In this document: one piece after another, positions 39,684 to 48,399 of the stretch
Numbering within the stretch: position 1 is the first letter of the stretch
Layout: every line of letters begins with the position of its first letter
Source of the DNA: Staphylococcus pseudintermedius
GTDB lineage: Bacteria; Bacillota; Bacilli; Staphylococcales; Staphylococcaceae
Assembly: GCF_001792775.2 (NCBI RefSeq)
Contig: NZ_MLGE02000011.1
Span: forward strand, 1-51,437
Reading direction: 5' to 3'
DNA length: 51,437 nt
The notes under the pieces: generated by a model
Told to the model about the DNA's origin: nothing
The model's database searches: none
Seen by the model: the letters and a program-made list of their open reading frames with translations, nothing else
Program-made: the position numbers and the translations under genes

Positions 39684-39837
39684 AAAATTCCTCCTTTAAT
39701 CATATTATGATAAATTTTTCAACGATTTACCAGTAGGATACTATCCAACTTTAGACCGATTTTAGAGAATGCTTGTTGAAAAGGTATGGAGATGATAGAA
39801 TTTAAAGGATTAATCTAAAGTAAAAGCAGGTGTGAAC

Positions 39838-40455
39838 ATGTTATATCATATTATCGGCAAGATCATTGAGCTTATCGTAGTGAAAGTTTTGAAAAATTTA
39901 GAAGTGATAGGGCGTGAACATCAACCTAAGACGAATCGTTATGTCGTGACGTGTAATCATGAAAGTTATAACGAAATCATATTGTTAGGTGTATCATTAT
40001 TGCCAAATCAAATTCACTACATGGCAAAGCAAGAGTTATTTAAAAACAAATATTTTGGCGGATTATTAACACGATTAAATGCCTTTCCAGTAAATCGTGA
40101 AAATCCTGGGCCAAGTACTTTGAAAACACCGGTAAAATTATTAAGAGACAATAAAATTGTAGGTATTTTTCCACAAGGGCATCGTACGACAGGAGAAACA
40201 CCTTTAAAACGTGGTGCTGCGACGATTGCGATTTTAGCGAAACAACCGATTTTACCAGCTGCCTATGTTGGTCCAACGAAATTGCTCGGTTTATTTACTG
40301 GCAAAGCTTACATTAAGTTTGGCGAACCGATTGATACGACAGATCTTCCAAAAGATTTAAATCGCCAAGAGAAAGTGGATTATGTGACGCAGCAAATCAG
40401 TGCGCGTACGAAACAGTTGCAAGACGAATTAAATGTTTATGTAAGAAATAAATAA
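39838..40455 (+). CDS. PlsC-like 1-acylglycerol-3-phosphate acyltransferase
   Basis: 205 residues from ATG 39838 (GCAGGTG upstream; GTG 39832 overlaps that site). LPLAT fold: the catalytic block is CNHESYNEI, i.e. H41-x4-E46 where most members have H-x4-D; then NAFPVNRENPGPSTL (about 81-95), GIFPQGHRT (about 114-122, in place of FPEGTRS) and LPAAYVGP. A short N-terminal hydrophobic stretch (about 2-24) suggests membrane contact. Probably transfers acyl chains in phospholipid synthesis; the altered catalytic and EGTR motifs leave the substrate open. Confidence 0.82.
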   Translation: MLYHIIGKIIELIVVKVLKNLEVIGREHQPKTNRYVVTCNHESYNEIILLGVSLLPNQIHYMAKQELFKNKYFGGLLTRLNAFPVNRENPGPSTLKTPVKLLRDNKIVGIFPQGHRTTGETPLKRGAATIAILAKQPILPAAYVGPTKLLGLFTGKAYIKFGEPIDTTDLPKDLNRQEKVDYVTQQISARTKQLQDELNVYVRNK

Positions 40456-40460
40456 GATGA

Positions 40461-40500
40461 TAAAGCGATATGAGTTATGATGACTTGTATCGCTATTTTT
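40461..40500 (+). terminator. Terminator after the acyltransferase gene
   Basis: TAAAGCGATA pairs with TATCGCTA (40488-40495) around an 17-nt loop, then TTTTT. Confidence 0.6.
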
Positions 40501-40616
40501 ATTTTTCAATGTCATATCAAATTGGATAGTGTGGGTGTTTCTCATGACTGATTGTACCGTAACAAGATGGAAATTCTTGGTGTGTAAAATCATGTTTACG
40601 CATCTTGAGTCATTCA

Positions 40617-40625
40617 TGTTATAAT
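40617..40625 (+). promoter_or_regulatory. Extended -10 promoter of the HAD gene
   Basis: TGTTATAAT: TATAAT with a TGN extension. The -35 region is poor (TTTACG 19 nt upstream). Confidence 0.5.
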
Positions 40626-40662
40626 GTTTTTATCTGAATTTTCTGCAATGGAGGGTCTAAGT

Positions 40663-41787
40663 ATGACGAAAGCGATACTTTTTGACGTGGATGGCGTGTT
40701 TTTAGATGAATCACGTTGTTTTGACGTTTCAGCTTTAACGGTGTACGAATTGTTATATAGTACGGATTATTTGGGATTAAAGTCACATATAGATTTGTCA
40801 CAGTTGACGGACGTACAAATCACTGACATTCGTGCAACATTATTTAAAAACGATGTGATTTTAAACCGATTAAAATCTATGGGGATAAATTCGAACTGGG
40901 ATATGTTATTTGTAGTGTTTTCGGTGCATTTTATTGAATGTTTAAAACAGATATCACATGAGGCACGCATAGATTTTTTAAATTCTGTACAATTCGATGA
41001 GACGACTTTGCGGAAAGTTGGTCAACAACTTACAAATAGCATTATCAATTATGAACGACCGCTTCAATTTATTGAAAATGGTTCAGAAGGACGTTCACAA
41101 ATTTATCAATCACTACAAAGTTACGCGATGACAGAACTTAATGTTGAGGAAGCAACACTTTTTGATATTAATAGTCCGTTATGGCAGTTAGCACAAGAAA
41201 TTTATCAAGAGTGGTATTTAGGGACAGCACTTTATGAAGAAGTTGAACAAAAAGTAGCGAAAACCGATTATAAGCGCGGATACATTTATCATGAAATCGC
41301 ATTGGCACCGATAGAGGATATCAAACAGTTGTTAACAAATTTAAAAGCGGCAGGTTACCAATTGGCTATCGCGACAGGGCGACCACGAACAGAAACGCTT
41401 GTGCCTTTTGAAACATTGGATTTATTGTCCTATTTTGATGACGCGTTTATTGTTTCAGCGAGTGAAGTGTTAGAGGTGGAATCACGATATCCGGAGTTAA
41501 AACCACTCGGAAAGCCGAACCCATTTAGTTATATTGCAGCATTCAATGGTAATCAAAAACAAGACTATTACGATTATGCTACGAACCAAACGAATCGAAT
41601 GAATCCTGAGAAAGTCACGATTGTCGGCGATTCACTTGCGGATTTGTTCAGTGCGCAAACAGTTAATGCACAATTTATCGGGACATTGACGGGCTTGAAA
41701 GGGAAGTCCGCTGAAGCAGAATTAAGGGCACACGGAGCGGAAATCATCGTCGATAATGTGTTAGACATTCAAAAAGTCTTATTATAA
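40663..41787 (+). CDS. HAD-superfamily hydrolase, large form
   Basis: 374 residues from ATG 40663 (GGAGGG upstream; an upstream in-frame ATG at 40624 has none). Motif I DVDGVFLDES gives nucleophile D8 and acid D10; motif II-like threonine in LAIATGRPRTET (about 244-255), and motif IV VGDSLADL (about 323-330). A long helical cap of about 200 residues sits between motif I and motif II. This size and cap occur in staphylococcal proteins of this locus; phosphatase activity is likely, substrate unknown. Confidence 0.8.
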   Translation: MTKAILFDVDGVFLDESRCFDVSALTVYELLYSTDYLGLKSHIDLSQLTDVQITDIRATLFKNDVILNRLKSMGINSNWDMLFVVFSVHFIECLKQISHEARIDFLNSVQFDETTLRKVGQQLTNSIINYERPLQFIENGSEGRSQIYQSLQSYAMTELNVEEATLFDINSPLWQLAQEIYQEWYLGTALYEEVEQKVAKTDYKRGYIYHEIALAPIEDIKQLLTNLKAAGYQLAIATGRPRTETLVPFETLDLLSYFDDAFIVSASEVLEVESRYPELKPLGKPNPFSYIAAFNGNQKQDYYDYATNQTNRMNPEKVTIVGDSLADLFSAQTVNAQFIGTLTGLKGKSAEAELRAHGAEIIVDNVLDIQKVLL

Positions 41788-41796
41788 TGATAACGA

Positions 41797-41827
41797 AGAG
41801 GCTGGGAACACAATTTTCCCAGCCTCT
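41797..41827. terminator. Bidirectional terminator between the HAD gene and serA
   Basis: AGAGGCTGGGAA and TTCCCAGCCTCT are perfect arms around a short AT-rich loop. The GGCTGGGA core is shared with the tyrS/htrA terminator at 38367. Confidence 0.8.
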
Positions 41828-41838
41828 ACTCATGAAAT

Positions 41839-43434
41839 TTATGATTCATCTAGTGTGACTTGTAAAACGCTTTGGAAGCCGTCGATTTTTAATAATGCTT
41901 CACGAACAGTTTCGTTAATCGGATGGTCGATAGATAAGATCATCATTGCATCGCCACCAATTTGAGAACGACCTAAATGCATAGAAGCAATGTTGACACC
42001 GTGTTCACCTAAAATTTGTCCTGTTTTACCGACAATGCCAGGGCGGTCAAAATGATGGATGACGAGCTGATAATGTTCCGGTTTAAAGTCAACAGGATAG
42101 TCATTAATCCGTACTATGCGAGGACCAAAACCATTTAATACCGTTGCACCAATCTTCACCACATCTCCTTTATTGATGAGTTCTAGCTCGATATAATTAC
42201 TGAATCCTTTTTTCTTTTTCGTTTTTTCAATCGTATACGTCACATTTTGTTCATTTAATAACACGAGCGCATTAATTAAGTTCACGTGATCGCCCATATC
42301 TTGTTCGAGTACACCTTTAACGAGTGTCCGCGTGATGAGACTTGTATCATCTAACGCAATGTCGCCCGCATATGTAATCTTAAGCGTACGAGGGGCTTTT
42401 GGAAGGAGTTGAATGCCGACTTTACCTGTCGTTTTAGCCAAATCGACAAAAGGTTTAAGCTCTTCATCTTCATTGAATACACCACTTGGCGCATTGACTG
42501 CGTTGGCGACATTTTCATGTTTAATAATGTCGATAATTTCCTGTGCAACAGACACCGCTACTTTTTCTTGTGCCTCAAGTGTAGACGCACCTAAATGAGG
42601 TGTGACAATGATTTTTGGGTGTTTCGTTACCGGTGAATCAATTGCAGGTTCGTTTTCAAAGACATCCAATGCAGCACCGGCAATTTTGTTTTGATCTAAC
42701 GCTTCAATTAATGCATTTTCATCAATGATACCGCCACGTGCTACGTTAATAATCTGCAAGTTCGGCTTGGCTTGATTGAAAAAGTTAGCATTAACGATCC
42801 CTATTGTTTTTTCTGTAAGCGGTGTATGCACGGTCACAAAGTCTGCTTGTTGTGCGATTTCATCTACTGTTGCTCTCGTAAATTCTAACTCTTTCGCTTT
42901 TTCCTCACTTAAATAAGGATCATAGGCTAGAACGCGCATCCCAAAGCTTTGTAAACGTTTTGCGACACCTGTACCGATACGACCGGTACCAATGACACCG
43001 AGCGTTTTTTGATACAATTCAGTCCCACGAAATGTTTTACGATCCCATTCACCATGACTAAGTGAAGCGTGGGCTTGTGGAATATTCCGTGCCATACTTA
43101 AAATCATAGCGACAGAATGTTCTGTAGCAGAAATCGTATTGCCATCAGGTGCATTAATGACGATAATACCTTCTTTTGTCGCAGTTTCCGTATCGATATT
43201 GTCGACACCGACACCCGCGCGAGCAACAACTTTTAATTTTTGGCCTGCTTTCAAAATGTCCGCAGTCACTGTCGTTTGGCTTCGAACAATTAGAGCATCA
43301 TAGTCTTGAATAGTATCGATTAATTCTGCTTCAGATAAACCTGTTTGGTGGATGACTTCAAAATCGGCATCGTCATTTAAACTTTTTAACCCTTCTACTG
43401 AAATAGGGTCCGCGACTAAAACTTTATAACTCAT
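41839..43434 (-). CDS. serA: D-3-phosphoglycerate dehydrogenase
   Basis: 531 residues from ATG 43434, after GGAGG; the open frame extends upstream into the aminotransferase gene without a site. Long SerA type: substrate/NAD domains with VIGTGRIGTGVAKRL (about 142-156), VARGGIIDENAL and HLGASTLEAQEK (about 281-292), an intervening domain, and a C-terminal ACT domain (about 455-531, HFDRPGIVGKTGQILGEHGV) that may sense serine. First step of serine synthesis. Overlaps the upstream aminotransferase gene by 11 nt. Confidence 0.95.
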   Translation of the reverse strand: MSYKVLVADPISVEGLKSLNDDADFEVIHQTGLSEAELIDTIQDYDALIVRSQTTVTADILKAGQKLKVVARAGVGVDNIDTETATKEGIIVINAPDGNTISATEHSVAMILSMARNIPQAHASLSHGEWDRKTFRGTELYQKTLGVIGTGRIGTGVAKRLQSFGMRVLAYDPYLSEEKAKELEFTRATVDEIAQQADFVTVHTPLTEKTIGIVNANFFNQAKPNLQIINVARGGIIDENALIEALDQNKIAGAALDVFENEPAIDSPVTKHPKIIVTPHLGASTLEAQEKVAVSVAQEIIDIIKHENVANAVNAPSGVFNEDEELKPFVDLAKTTGKVGIQLLPKAPRTLKITYAGDIALDDTSLITRTLVKGVLEQDMGDHVNLINALVLLNEQNVTYTIEKTKKKKGFSNYIELELINKGDVVKIGATVLNGFGPRIVRINDYPVDFKPEHYQLVIHHFDRPGIVGKTGQILGEHGVNIASMHLGRSQIGGDAMMILSIDHPINETVREALLKIDGFQSVLQVTLDES

Positions 43435-44584
43435 GATGAATAACCTCCAAAAATACTTTTGTTGCACTACCAATATACGAATGCTGGCGATACTGGGTTA
43501 AAATAACTTCGAGTGCTGAGATAAAAGATAATAAATCAAATGGCGAAATAAAGCCCATATGACCGACACGTAAAATGTGGCCTTTTAATTTACCTTGTCC
43601 CCCTGCAATCGTAATGTTGAATTGTGACTTTAATTCATTTTTAATCTGTTTTAATTCTGCTTCATCTTTCGGTATAAAAGCTGTGACAGTAGGGGAGGCA
43701 TCATCATCAGCAACAAGTAAATCTAATTCTAATTGTCGCAATGCCGCGCGCACAGCATCTCTAATCAAATAGTGGCGTTGAATCACGTGTTCAAATCCTT
43801 CTTCTTCAACCATCTGGCCATATTCAACGACCCCTCTAAAAGTCGACACGTTAGGGGTAAATGGTGTCGAATGCGCCTCTAGTGAAGCGTGATGTTTCGC
43901 TAAGTCTAAATAAAAACGTGGGGTCGTTACTGATTTGAAACGTGCCAAAGCGCGATCATTATATGCTACAAAAGCGACACCGGGAGGCAACATTAACGCC
44001 TTTTGACTGCCAGAAACGAGCACATCGATTTGATCACGTTCAATGTCAACATCTACTGCACCGATACAACTCACACCATCCACGACGAAATAAATGTGCT
44101 CATTGTGAGCTTTCAATGCATGTCCGAGTTCAGCTACAGGGTGAAGGACAGCTGTCGACGTTTCACAATACTGAGTGAATACTGCAGTAATGGGGACATC
44201 AAGATGTTGAATCGTTGTGATCACTTCGTTGACATCGAGCGCTTGACCCCATTCAACTTGAAGGACGTGGACGTGTTCGTAATACGTTTCTGCAATTTGT
44301 TTGAAACGATTACCGAATGCGCCTGACACAATGACGAGAATGTGATCATCAGGATTGACGATATTCAACATACTTGCTTCTAATGCACTCGTACCACTCG
44401 ACGTTAAGATCATGACATCATGTTGACTGCCGAAAATCGGTTTTAATGAACGAAATGCAGCCTCAGCAATATGTTCAAAGTCAGGTGAACGATGTCCCAC
44501 CATGGGTAAATTCATTGCGGCTTGGATACGTTGGGGGATAGGGGTAGGACCAGGTGTTAAAAGTAATGAATGATGAGTATACAT
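43424..44584 (-). CDS. Class V PLP aminotransferase next to serA
   Basis: 386 residues. K195 in VSGSQKALMLPPGVAF is the PLP lysine; TPGPTPIP (10-17), MVGHRSPDF (28-36), TSSGTSALEAS and ETSTAVLHPV match the alanine/serine-glyoxylate (AGAT/purine-linked) branch of class V. Its overlap with serA by 11 nt makes it a good candidate for the transaminase that makes phosphoserine, as noted for similar gene pairs, but the family also uses glyoxylate or pyruvate. No serB is adjacent. First gene of the operon. Confidence 0.85.
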   Translation of the reverse strand: MYTHHSLLLTPGPTPIPQRIQAAMNLPMVGHRSPDFEHIAEAAFRSLKPIFGSQHDVMILTSSGTSALEASMLNIVNPDDHILVIVSGAFGNRFKQIAETYYEHVHVLQVEWGQALDVNEVITTIQHLDVPITAVFTQYCETSTAVLHPVAELGHALKAHNEHIYFVVDGVSCIGAVDVDIERDQIDVLVSGSQKALMLPPGVAFVAYNDRALARFKSVTTPRFYLDLAKHHASLEAHSTPFTPNVSTFRGVVEYGQMVEEEGFEHVIQRHYLIRDAVRAALRQLELDLLVADDDASPTVTAFIPKDEAELKQIKNELKSQFNITIAGGQGKLKGHILRVGHMGFISPFDLLSFISALEVILTQYRQHSYIGSATKVFLEVIHHEL

Positions 44585-44702
44585 AGAAAACCTCCTCCAG
44601 TAATATTTTTACATTTTACCAAATTTTCTGACATATTAATAGATAGAAGATGTGAAAATTCTGTAAATCATCATGGCATTTGAAGAAAATACTTTTAAAG
44701 AG

Positions 44703-44740
44703 ACCATACCGAGCTTGCGAAAGATGACTCAGTATGGTTT
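44703..44740. terminator. Terminator downstream of the OsmC gene
   Basis: ACCATAC-C-GAG (44703-44713) pairs with CTC-A-GTATGGT (44728-44738); T-rich on both outer sides. Confidence 0.6.
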
Positions 44741-44744
44741 AAAA

Positions 44745-45203
44745 TTAATGTTCAGCGGCTACAATGACAATAGGATGCGCTTCAATTTCGACGTTACCTC
44801 TGATGCTATTGGAAATCATGCAATTTTTATCCGCAATCGCAAGCAGCTTCGATAAACGCTTTTCTAGTTGTGCTTGTTGGGTGTCATCTTGTACATAAAT
44901 TTTAGGTTCATGCACAATACGGTTCATTTTAAAGCGTTGCCCATCAAATTGTACTTCGCCGTAACTATTCATCTCAATTTTAGTAGCGGTGAGGTGTGCA
45001 CGTTCTAACGTAGCTGCTAAAGAAATCGTCATACAACTTGCGGCAGCACCCACGAGAAGTTCGTCAGGATTTGTACCTGTTCCAATGCCACCGAGTGAAG
45101 CGGGAATTGAGACGCGATGTTGAATAACGTCACCTTGCATTTGGCCGACTTCATTGCGACCACCTTGCCATGTGACTTGTACTGGAAATTGATGTTCAAT
45201 CAA
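44745..45203 (-). CDS. OsmC/Ohr-family protein
   Basis: 152 residues from a TTG codon at 45203; AAAGGAG about 10 nt upstream supports it, and no ATG is available near. The two redox cysteines are in GAAASCMTISLAATL (about 50-64) and ADKNCMISNSIRG (about 123-135). OsmC/Ohr proteins reduce organic hydroperoxides with thiol help. The N-terminal VTWQGGRNEVGQMQGDV is of the OsmC-like, not the classic Ohr, type. Single gene. Confidence 0.85.
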   Translation of the reverse strand: MIEHQFPVQVTWQGGRNEVGQMQGDVIQHRVSIPASLGGIGTGTNPDELLVGAAASCMTISLAATLERAHLTATKIEMNSYGEVQFDGQRFKMNRIVHEPKIYVQDDTQQAQLEKRLSKLLAIADKNCMISNSIRGNVEIEAHPIVIVAAEH

Positions 45204-45277
45204 AACACTTCACTCCTTTATCATTTATGTTAAGTTAAGTGTAGTAGAAAGAAGATAGAATTGAAAGGAAGACTCTT

Positions 45278-46024
45278 ATGACCAAATTGTTTAAACCAAC
45301 GAAAGACTTTCAAGTGATTGCGCATCGTGGTCTTTCAAACATTTATCCTGAAAATACGCGTTCAGCCTATCAAGCCGCGTTAGGGAAGCATATTGACATG
45401 TTAGAAATAGATTTACATATGACCAAAGATCAAGTCCTCGTAGCAATTCATGATGATACCATTGACCGCACTTCTACTCATTCAGGTGCGATTAAAGATT
45501 TAACGTTGGATGAATTGCGGACGTATGACTTTGGAAGTTGGAAAGAGGGCTGTCAACCTGAAGCAATCATGACATTTGATGAGGTGCTGACGTTAACGAA
45601 AAACTATTCTAAAACATTGCTCATCGAAATTAAAAAACCCAAGCAATATCCAGGTATTGAAGAAGCGGTTATTGCGACGATTAAACAACATCACTTTCCG
45701 TTTAATCGGGTTATTTTACAGTCATTCGACCAACAAAGTGTCCAAAAATTACATCAATTGGCGTCTTACATTCGATTAGGTGTGTTACTCAGTTTACGTC
45801 AATATCGTTTTAAACAACCGCCATTAGAAGAGATTGCGACATATGCTGATTTTGCGAATCCTAACTTCAAATTGATTAATAAAAAATTGATGAACCGGGC
45901 ACATCAGCATGGGTTAAAAGTAATGCCTTATACCGTGAATCGGGTGGAAAACGCGAAACGACTCATTACATTAGGGGTAGATGGACTGATTTCCGATGCC
46001 CCGCATATATTATTTAAGTTGTAA
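45278..46024 (+). CDS. Glycerophosphodiester phosphodiesterase
   Basis: 248 residues, GDPD TIM barrel. H16-R17, E25-N26, E43/D45 and H58-D59-D60 (AHRGLS, YPENT, LEIDLH, IHDDTIDRTS) are the metal and catalytic residues. No signal peptide, so it is the cytoplasmic form that splits glycerophosphodiesters into glycerol-3-phosphate and an alcohol. GAAAGGAAG before the ATG. Single gene with its own terminator. Confidence 0.92.
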   Translation: MTKLFKPTKDFQVIAHRGLSNIYPENTRSAYQAALGKHIDMLEIDLHMTKDQVLVAIHDDTIDRTSTHSGAIKDLTLDELRTYDFGSWKEGCQPEAIMTFDEVLTLTKNYSKTLLIEIKKPKQYPGIEEAVIATIKQHHFPFNRVILQSFDQQSVQKLHQLASYIRLGVLLSLRQYRFKQPPLEEIATYADFANPNFKLINKKLMNRAHQHGLKVMPYTVNRVENAKRLITLGVDGLISDAPHILFKL

Positions 46025-46029
46025 TAGAA

Positions 46030-46067
46030 CAAGGGCGACACATCCAATTAAAAGATGCGTGCCCTTG
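46030..46067. terminator. Hairpin between the convergent GDPD and OCD genes
   Basis: CAAGGGC (46030-46036) pairs with GCCCTTG (46061-46067), with partly paired CACATC/GATGCG inside; poor T tails. Confidence 0.5.
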
Positions 46068-46072
46068 AATCA

Positions 46073-47026
46073 TTACTGTTGAATTAAACGTTCATATGCA
46101 CCTAAAGCGACAGCAAGATCGAAATGTGCTGCACCGACGCATTTGAACACTGTGATACTCTCGTCATTTGTGCGTTGAAGTGTGCCATTCAGTGACAATG
46201 CTTTTAAATCACCGTCGACATCTTCAAATTTAAAAATACCTTTTTCATTCGCTTCAATGATTTCACCAGCTTCTTCTTTGACGCCTTCAATATCATCAAA
46301 AAAGACTTTATCTGCTCTCGGTAAGATACGATTATCAATTTCTTTCATATCAGGTCGATACGAACCAATGCCATTAATGTGCGTTCCTAGTTGAATCGTA
46401 TCCGCATCAAAAACGGGTTCAGCAGATTGGGTTTGGCAGTTAATAATGTCTGCTTGTTCGACAAGTTGCTTCACATCATCAACCACTTCAACAGTTAAAT
46501 TTGGAAATGCCTCTAGCACTCGTGATTTAAAATTTTCTGCTTTAGAAATGGTACGGTTATAGAGAATAACGCGATCAATGTCTCGAACTTCAATATTTGC
46601 AAGTAGTTGCTCGAATGCCATACCACCTGTGCCAATCATACCTAATATTGTCGCGTTTTCACGGCTTAAATATTTCGTCGCAATACCACTGAGCGCGCCT
46701 GTACGTAAACGCGTTAAATAACTCCCATCCAAGCTTGCGACATGTTCACCCGTTTCAAGGTCAGTCACAATGATAGTACCTTGTGTTGTTGGTCGACCAT
46801 TTTGCGGGTTTTCTGGCGTAATCGACGTGATTTTCACAATACCCAGTTGGCGTCCGGTATGAACACAAGGCATGTAAAGCATCGATTTTGCGCCATCACC
46901 TGTTGGAATCACAGTTCGTTGAGCGAGATGAATGCCATCCATATCTGTAAATAATTGTTCAATGTCTTGAATCGCATCAGACATTTTGTAAGTATTTTTC
47001 ACTGTTGCTTCATTAAAAACTTTCAT
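46073..47026 (-). CDS. Ornithine cyclodeaminase / mu-crystallin family protein
   Basis: 317 residues. NAD-binding fold ILGMIGTGGMAFEQLLA (about 131-147), upstream TRLRTGALSGIATKYLSRE, and HINGIGSYRPDMKEID (about 216-231). The family includes ornithine cyclodeaminase, alanine dehydrogenase and imine reductases; nothing here chooses between them. It stands alone at the edge of the conserved backbone, with AAAGGAGG upstream. The DNA to its right is accessory. Confidence 0.87.
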   Translation of the reverse strand: MKVFNEATVKNTYKMSDAIQDIEQLFTDMDGIHLAQRTVIPTGDGAKSMLYMPCVHTGRQLGIVKITSITPENPQNGRPTTQGTIIVTDLETGEHVASLDGSYLTRLRTGALSGIATKYLSRENATILGMIGTGGMAFEQLLANIEVRDIDRVILYNRTISKAENFKSRVLEAFPNLTVEVVDDVKQLVEQADIINCQTQSAEPVFDADTIQLGTHINGIGSYRPDMKEIDNRILPRADKVFFDDIEGVKEEAGEIIEANEKGIFKFEDVDGDLKALSLNGTLQRTNDESITVFKCVGAAHFDLAVALGAYERLIQQ

Positions 47027-47452
47027 CAGTTCTGCACGCCTCCTTTGTTAAGTTCATTATCAGTATAGTGGAAATACGACATGATGTAAAAAGAGCAAGT
47101 TTCGCTTGAAGGTTATCATTTGTGGGTTGAGATATAAGATATTTGTGTTTAAACAATTTGAGGTTTGAACATTAATGTCTCACATTTACAAGTCGCACTA
47201 CAAAAGAGCGTCAATGAGACAACCTTTATTCATAAAGATAATATGATGTAATTATAAAAGAATATGATAAAACATCGTTAAATATATAGCAATATGATGG
47301 AGCTCCAAATAAAAAGTGTTTCTTTTATATGGTGACATTAATAGAAAAGACGATATAAAGTCATTTGGACAATTAAAATTAGACTATGTGAGATGATAAT
47401 CAACCCTAAACAGAAGTCAAAACAGCGCTGCTAATATTGTAATTGAAATAAA
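47027..47452. other. AT-rich gene-free stretch at the start of accessory DNA
   Basis: No gene can be supported. An inverted repeat TGTCTCA/TGAGACA (47176-47182, 47215-47221) is the only structure seen. A short frame ending TLNRSQNSAANIVIEIN (stop near 47455) may be a fragment of an older gene. Confidence 0.4.
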
Positions 47453-47765
47453 TTAGTTAAGAGCGCATGCTGTTGCGAATGCAGCACCACAAATCACTTC
47501 ACACCCTGCGCCTGCTATTGGGCTTACAATTGCTCACATTCCGCAATAATGAGCACATGCATAAAACCTTCCCATACTACATGTATATGCTTTACCATTC
47601 CATCTAAACCCTACTGCTTGAGGTTCATTTTGTTTTTCTTTTCTAATTGAATAATGTCATTGTTTTTGATATTAATCTTTCAAGATCTTCTTTTTCAATC
47701 ATTTTTGTTATTTCAACATTCTCATTTTTGAGCTTTTCTTTTTGAGTCTCTAGAAGTATTGGTTA
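47453..47765 (-). pseudogene. Broken gene for a six-cysteine bacteriocin-like peptide
   Basis: On the minus strand the upstream part reads an acidic/basic leader (KNENVEITKMIEKEDLERL, then ISKTMTLFN) ended by TAG at 47645. After a frame change the next part reads KEKQNEPQAVGFRWNG, then YTCSMGRFYACAHYCGM, a TGA at 47536, then AIVSPIAGAGCEVICGAAFATACALN in two runs and a TAA at 47453. Six cysteines in a small Gly/Ala-rich C-terminus after a Lys/Glu-rich leader resemble secreted cysteine-rich bacteriocins such as the halocin-C8-like group. One frameshift and one stop show decay. The family name is an inference; that the frame codes for a Cys-rich peptide is seen directly. Confidence 0.5.
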
Positions 47766-47859
47766 TCATTTTGCGTATAGGGTGTTTGAATTTAAGGCGA
47801 TAAATAATAGTAGTAATCCAATAATGATATTATTTATATTTTTATAAAGGTGATATTTT

Positions 47860-48063
47860 ATGAAGAATGCAAAAGAGAATGTAAACAAGTATGTTAGAAG
47901 TTTACCTGTATTAGGTTTAATTATTAGTATTATTTTGATTGTTTTATTTTTCTTCATTTGGAAAGTTGAAGGTAATTTTGTTGTAATTTTTATATATTGC
48001 TTATTACCTGTTATTGTGAATACATCTGTTTATGGAGCGTACTTAGTTGTTAGAAGTAAGTAG
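47860..48063 (+). CDS. Small protein with two membrane helices
   Basis: 67 residues: a charged start, then hydrophobic helices at about 15-34 (SLPVLGLIISIILIVLFFFI) and 39-61 (FVVIFIYCLLPVIVNTSVYG). AAAGGTGA 6-7 nt before the ATG is a good site, which the overlapping minus-strand frame (47957-47766) lacks. Divergent from the broken bacteriocin-like gene. Size and topology would suit an immunity protein or a small membrane peptide, but no homologue is recognised. Confidence 0.5.
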   Translation: MKNAKENVNKYVRSLPVLGLIISIILIVLFFFIWKVEGNFVVIFIYCLLPVIVNTSVYGAYLVVRSK

Positions 48064-48330
48064 TATTTTAATAATTAAAACTTTTTTCTTTAACAACTTT
48101 ACTGACCACACCCTCAACGGTGTTGTATTCAATCCATTTATTATGGATACTAAGATAAGAAGTATTGATGTTGTACAATCATTGTTTAGCTTTACAGATG
48201 ATATGCTTACTATTGAAATCAACTTACAAAGCACCTTGTATAGTGTTTATTTCATAGTTATTTTAACTTAAAATAAATGATTATTAATTGTTTTTAAGCT
48301 TTATTTTCAAAAGAGTTAATAGCATTTTAA
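48064..48330. other. AT-rich spacer with possible gene fragments
   Basis: Minus-strand reading of 48068-48180 gives WIEYNTVEGVVSKVVKEK and SFNY before a stop, which looks protein-like, with an in-frame stop upstream; the plus strand gives DHTLNGVVFNPFIMDTK in a 74-codon frame without a ribosome-binding site. Neither can be called a gene. Probably eroded DNA. Confidence 0.3.
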
Positions 48331-48358
48331 TTGTATGTTTTAATAATTAGTGTATAGT
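48331..48358 (+). promoter_or_regulatory. Promoter of the MAP-domain gene
   Basis: TTGTAT (48331-48336), 16 nt, TATAGT (48353-48358), about 42 nt before the start codon. Confidence 0.5.
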
Positions 48359-48399
48359 TGGTATTGTAAGAAATGATTTAAAAAAAGGAGTTATTCATT

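Noticed and set aside
47534..47536. TGA inside the cysteine-rich frame read as selenocysteine or tryptophan
   Set aside because: Staphylococci use neither, and a frameshift further upstream also breaks the gene, so decay is the simple reading.
47766..47957. 63-codon hydrophobic frame on the minus strand
   Set aside because: No ribosome-binding site, and it is antisense to the 67-residue plus-strand frame that has one; hydrophobic frames opposite hydrophobic frames are common.
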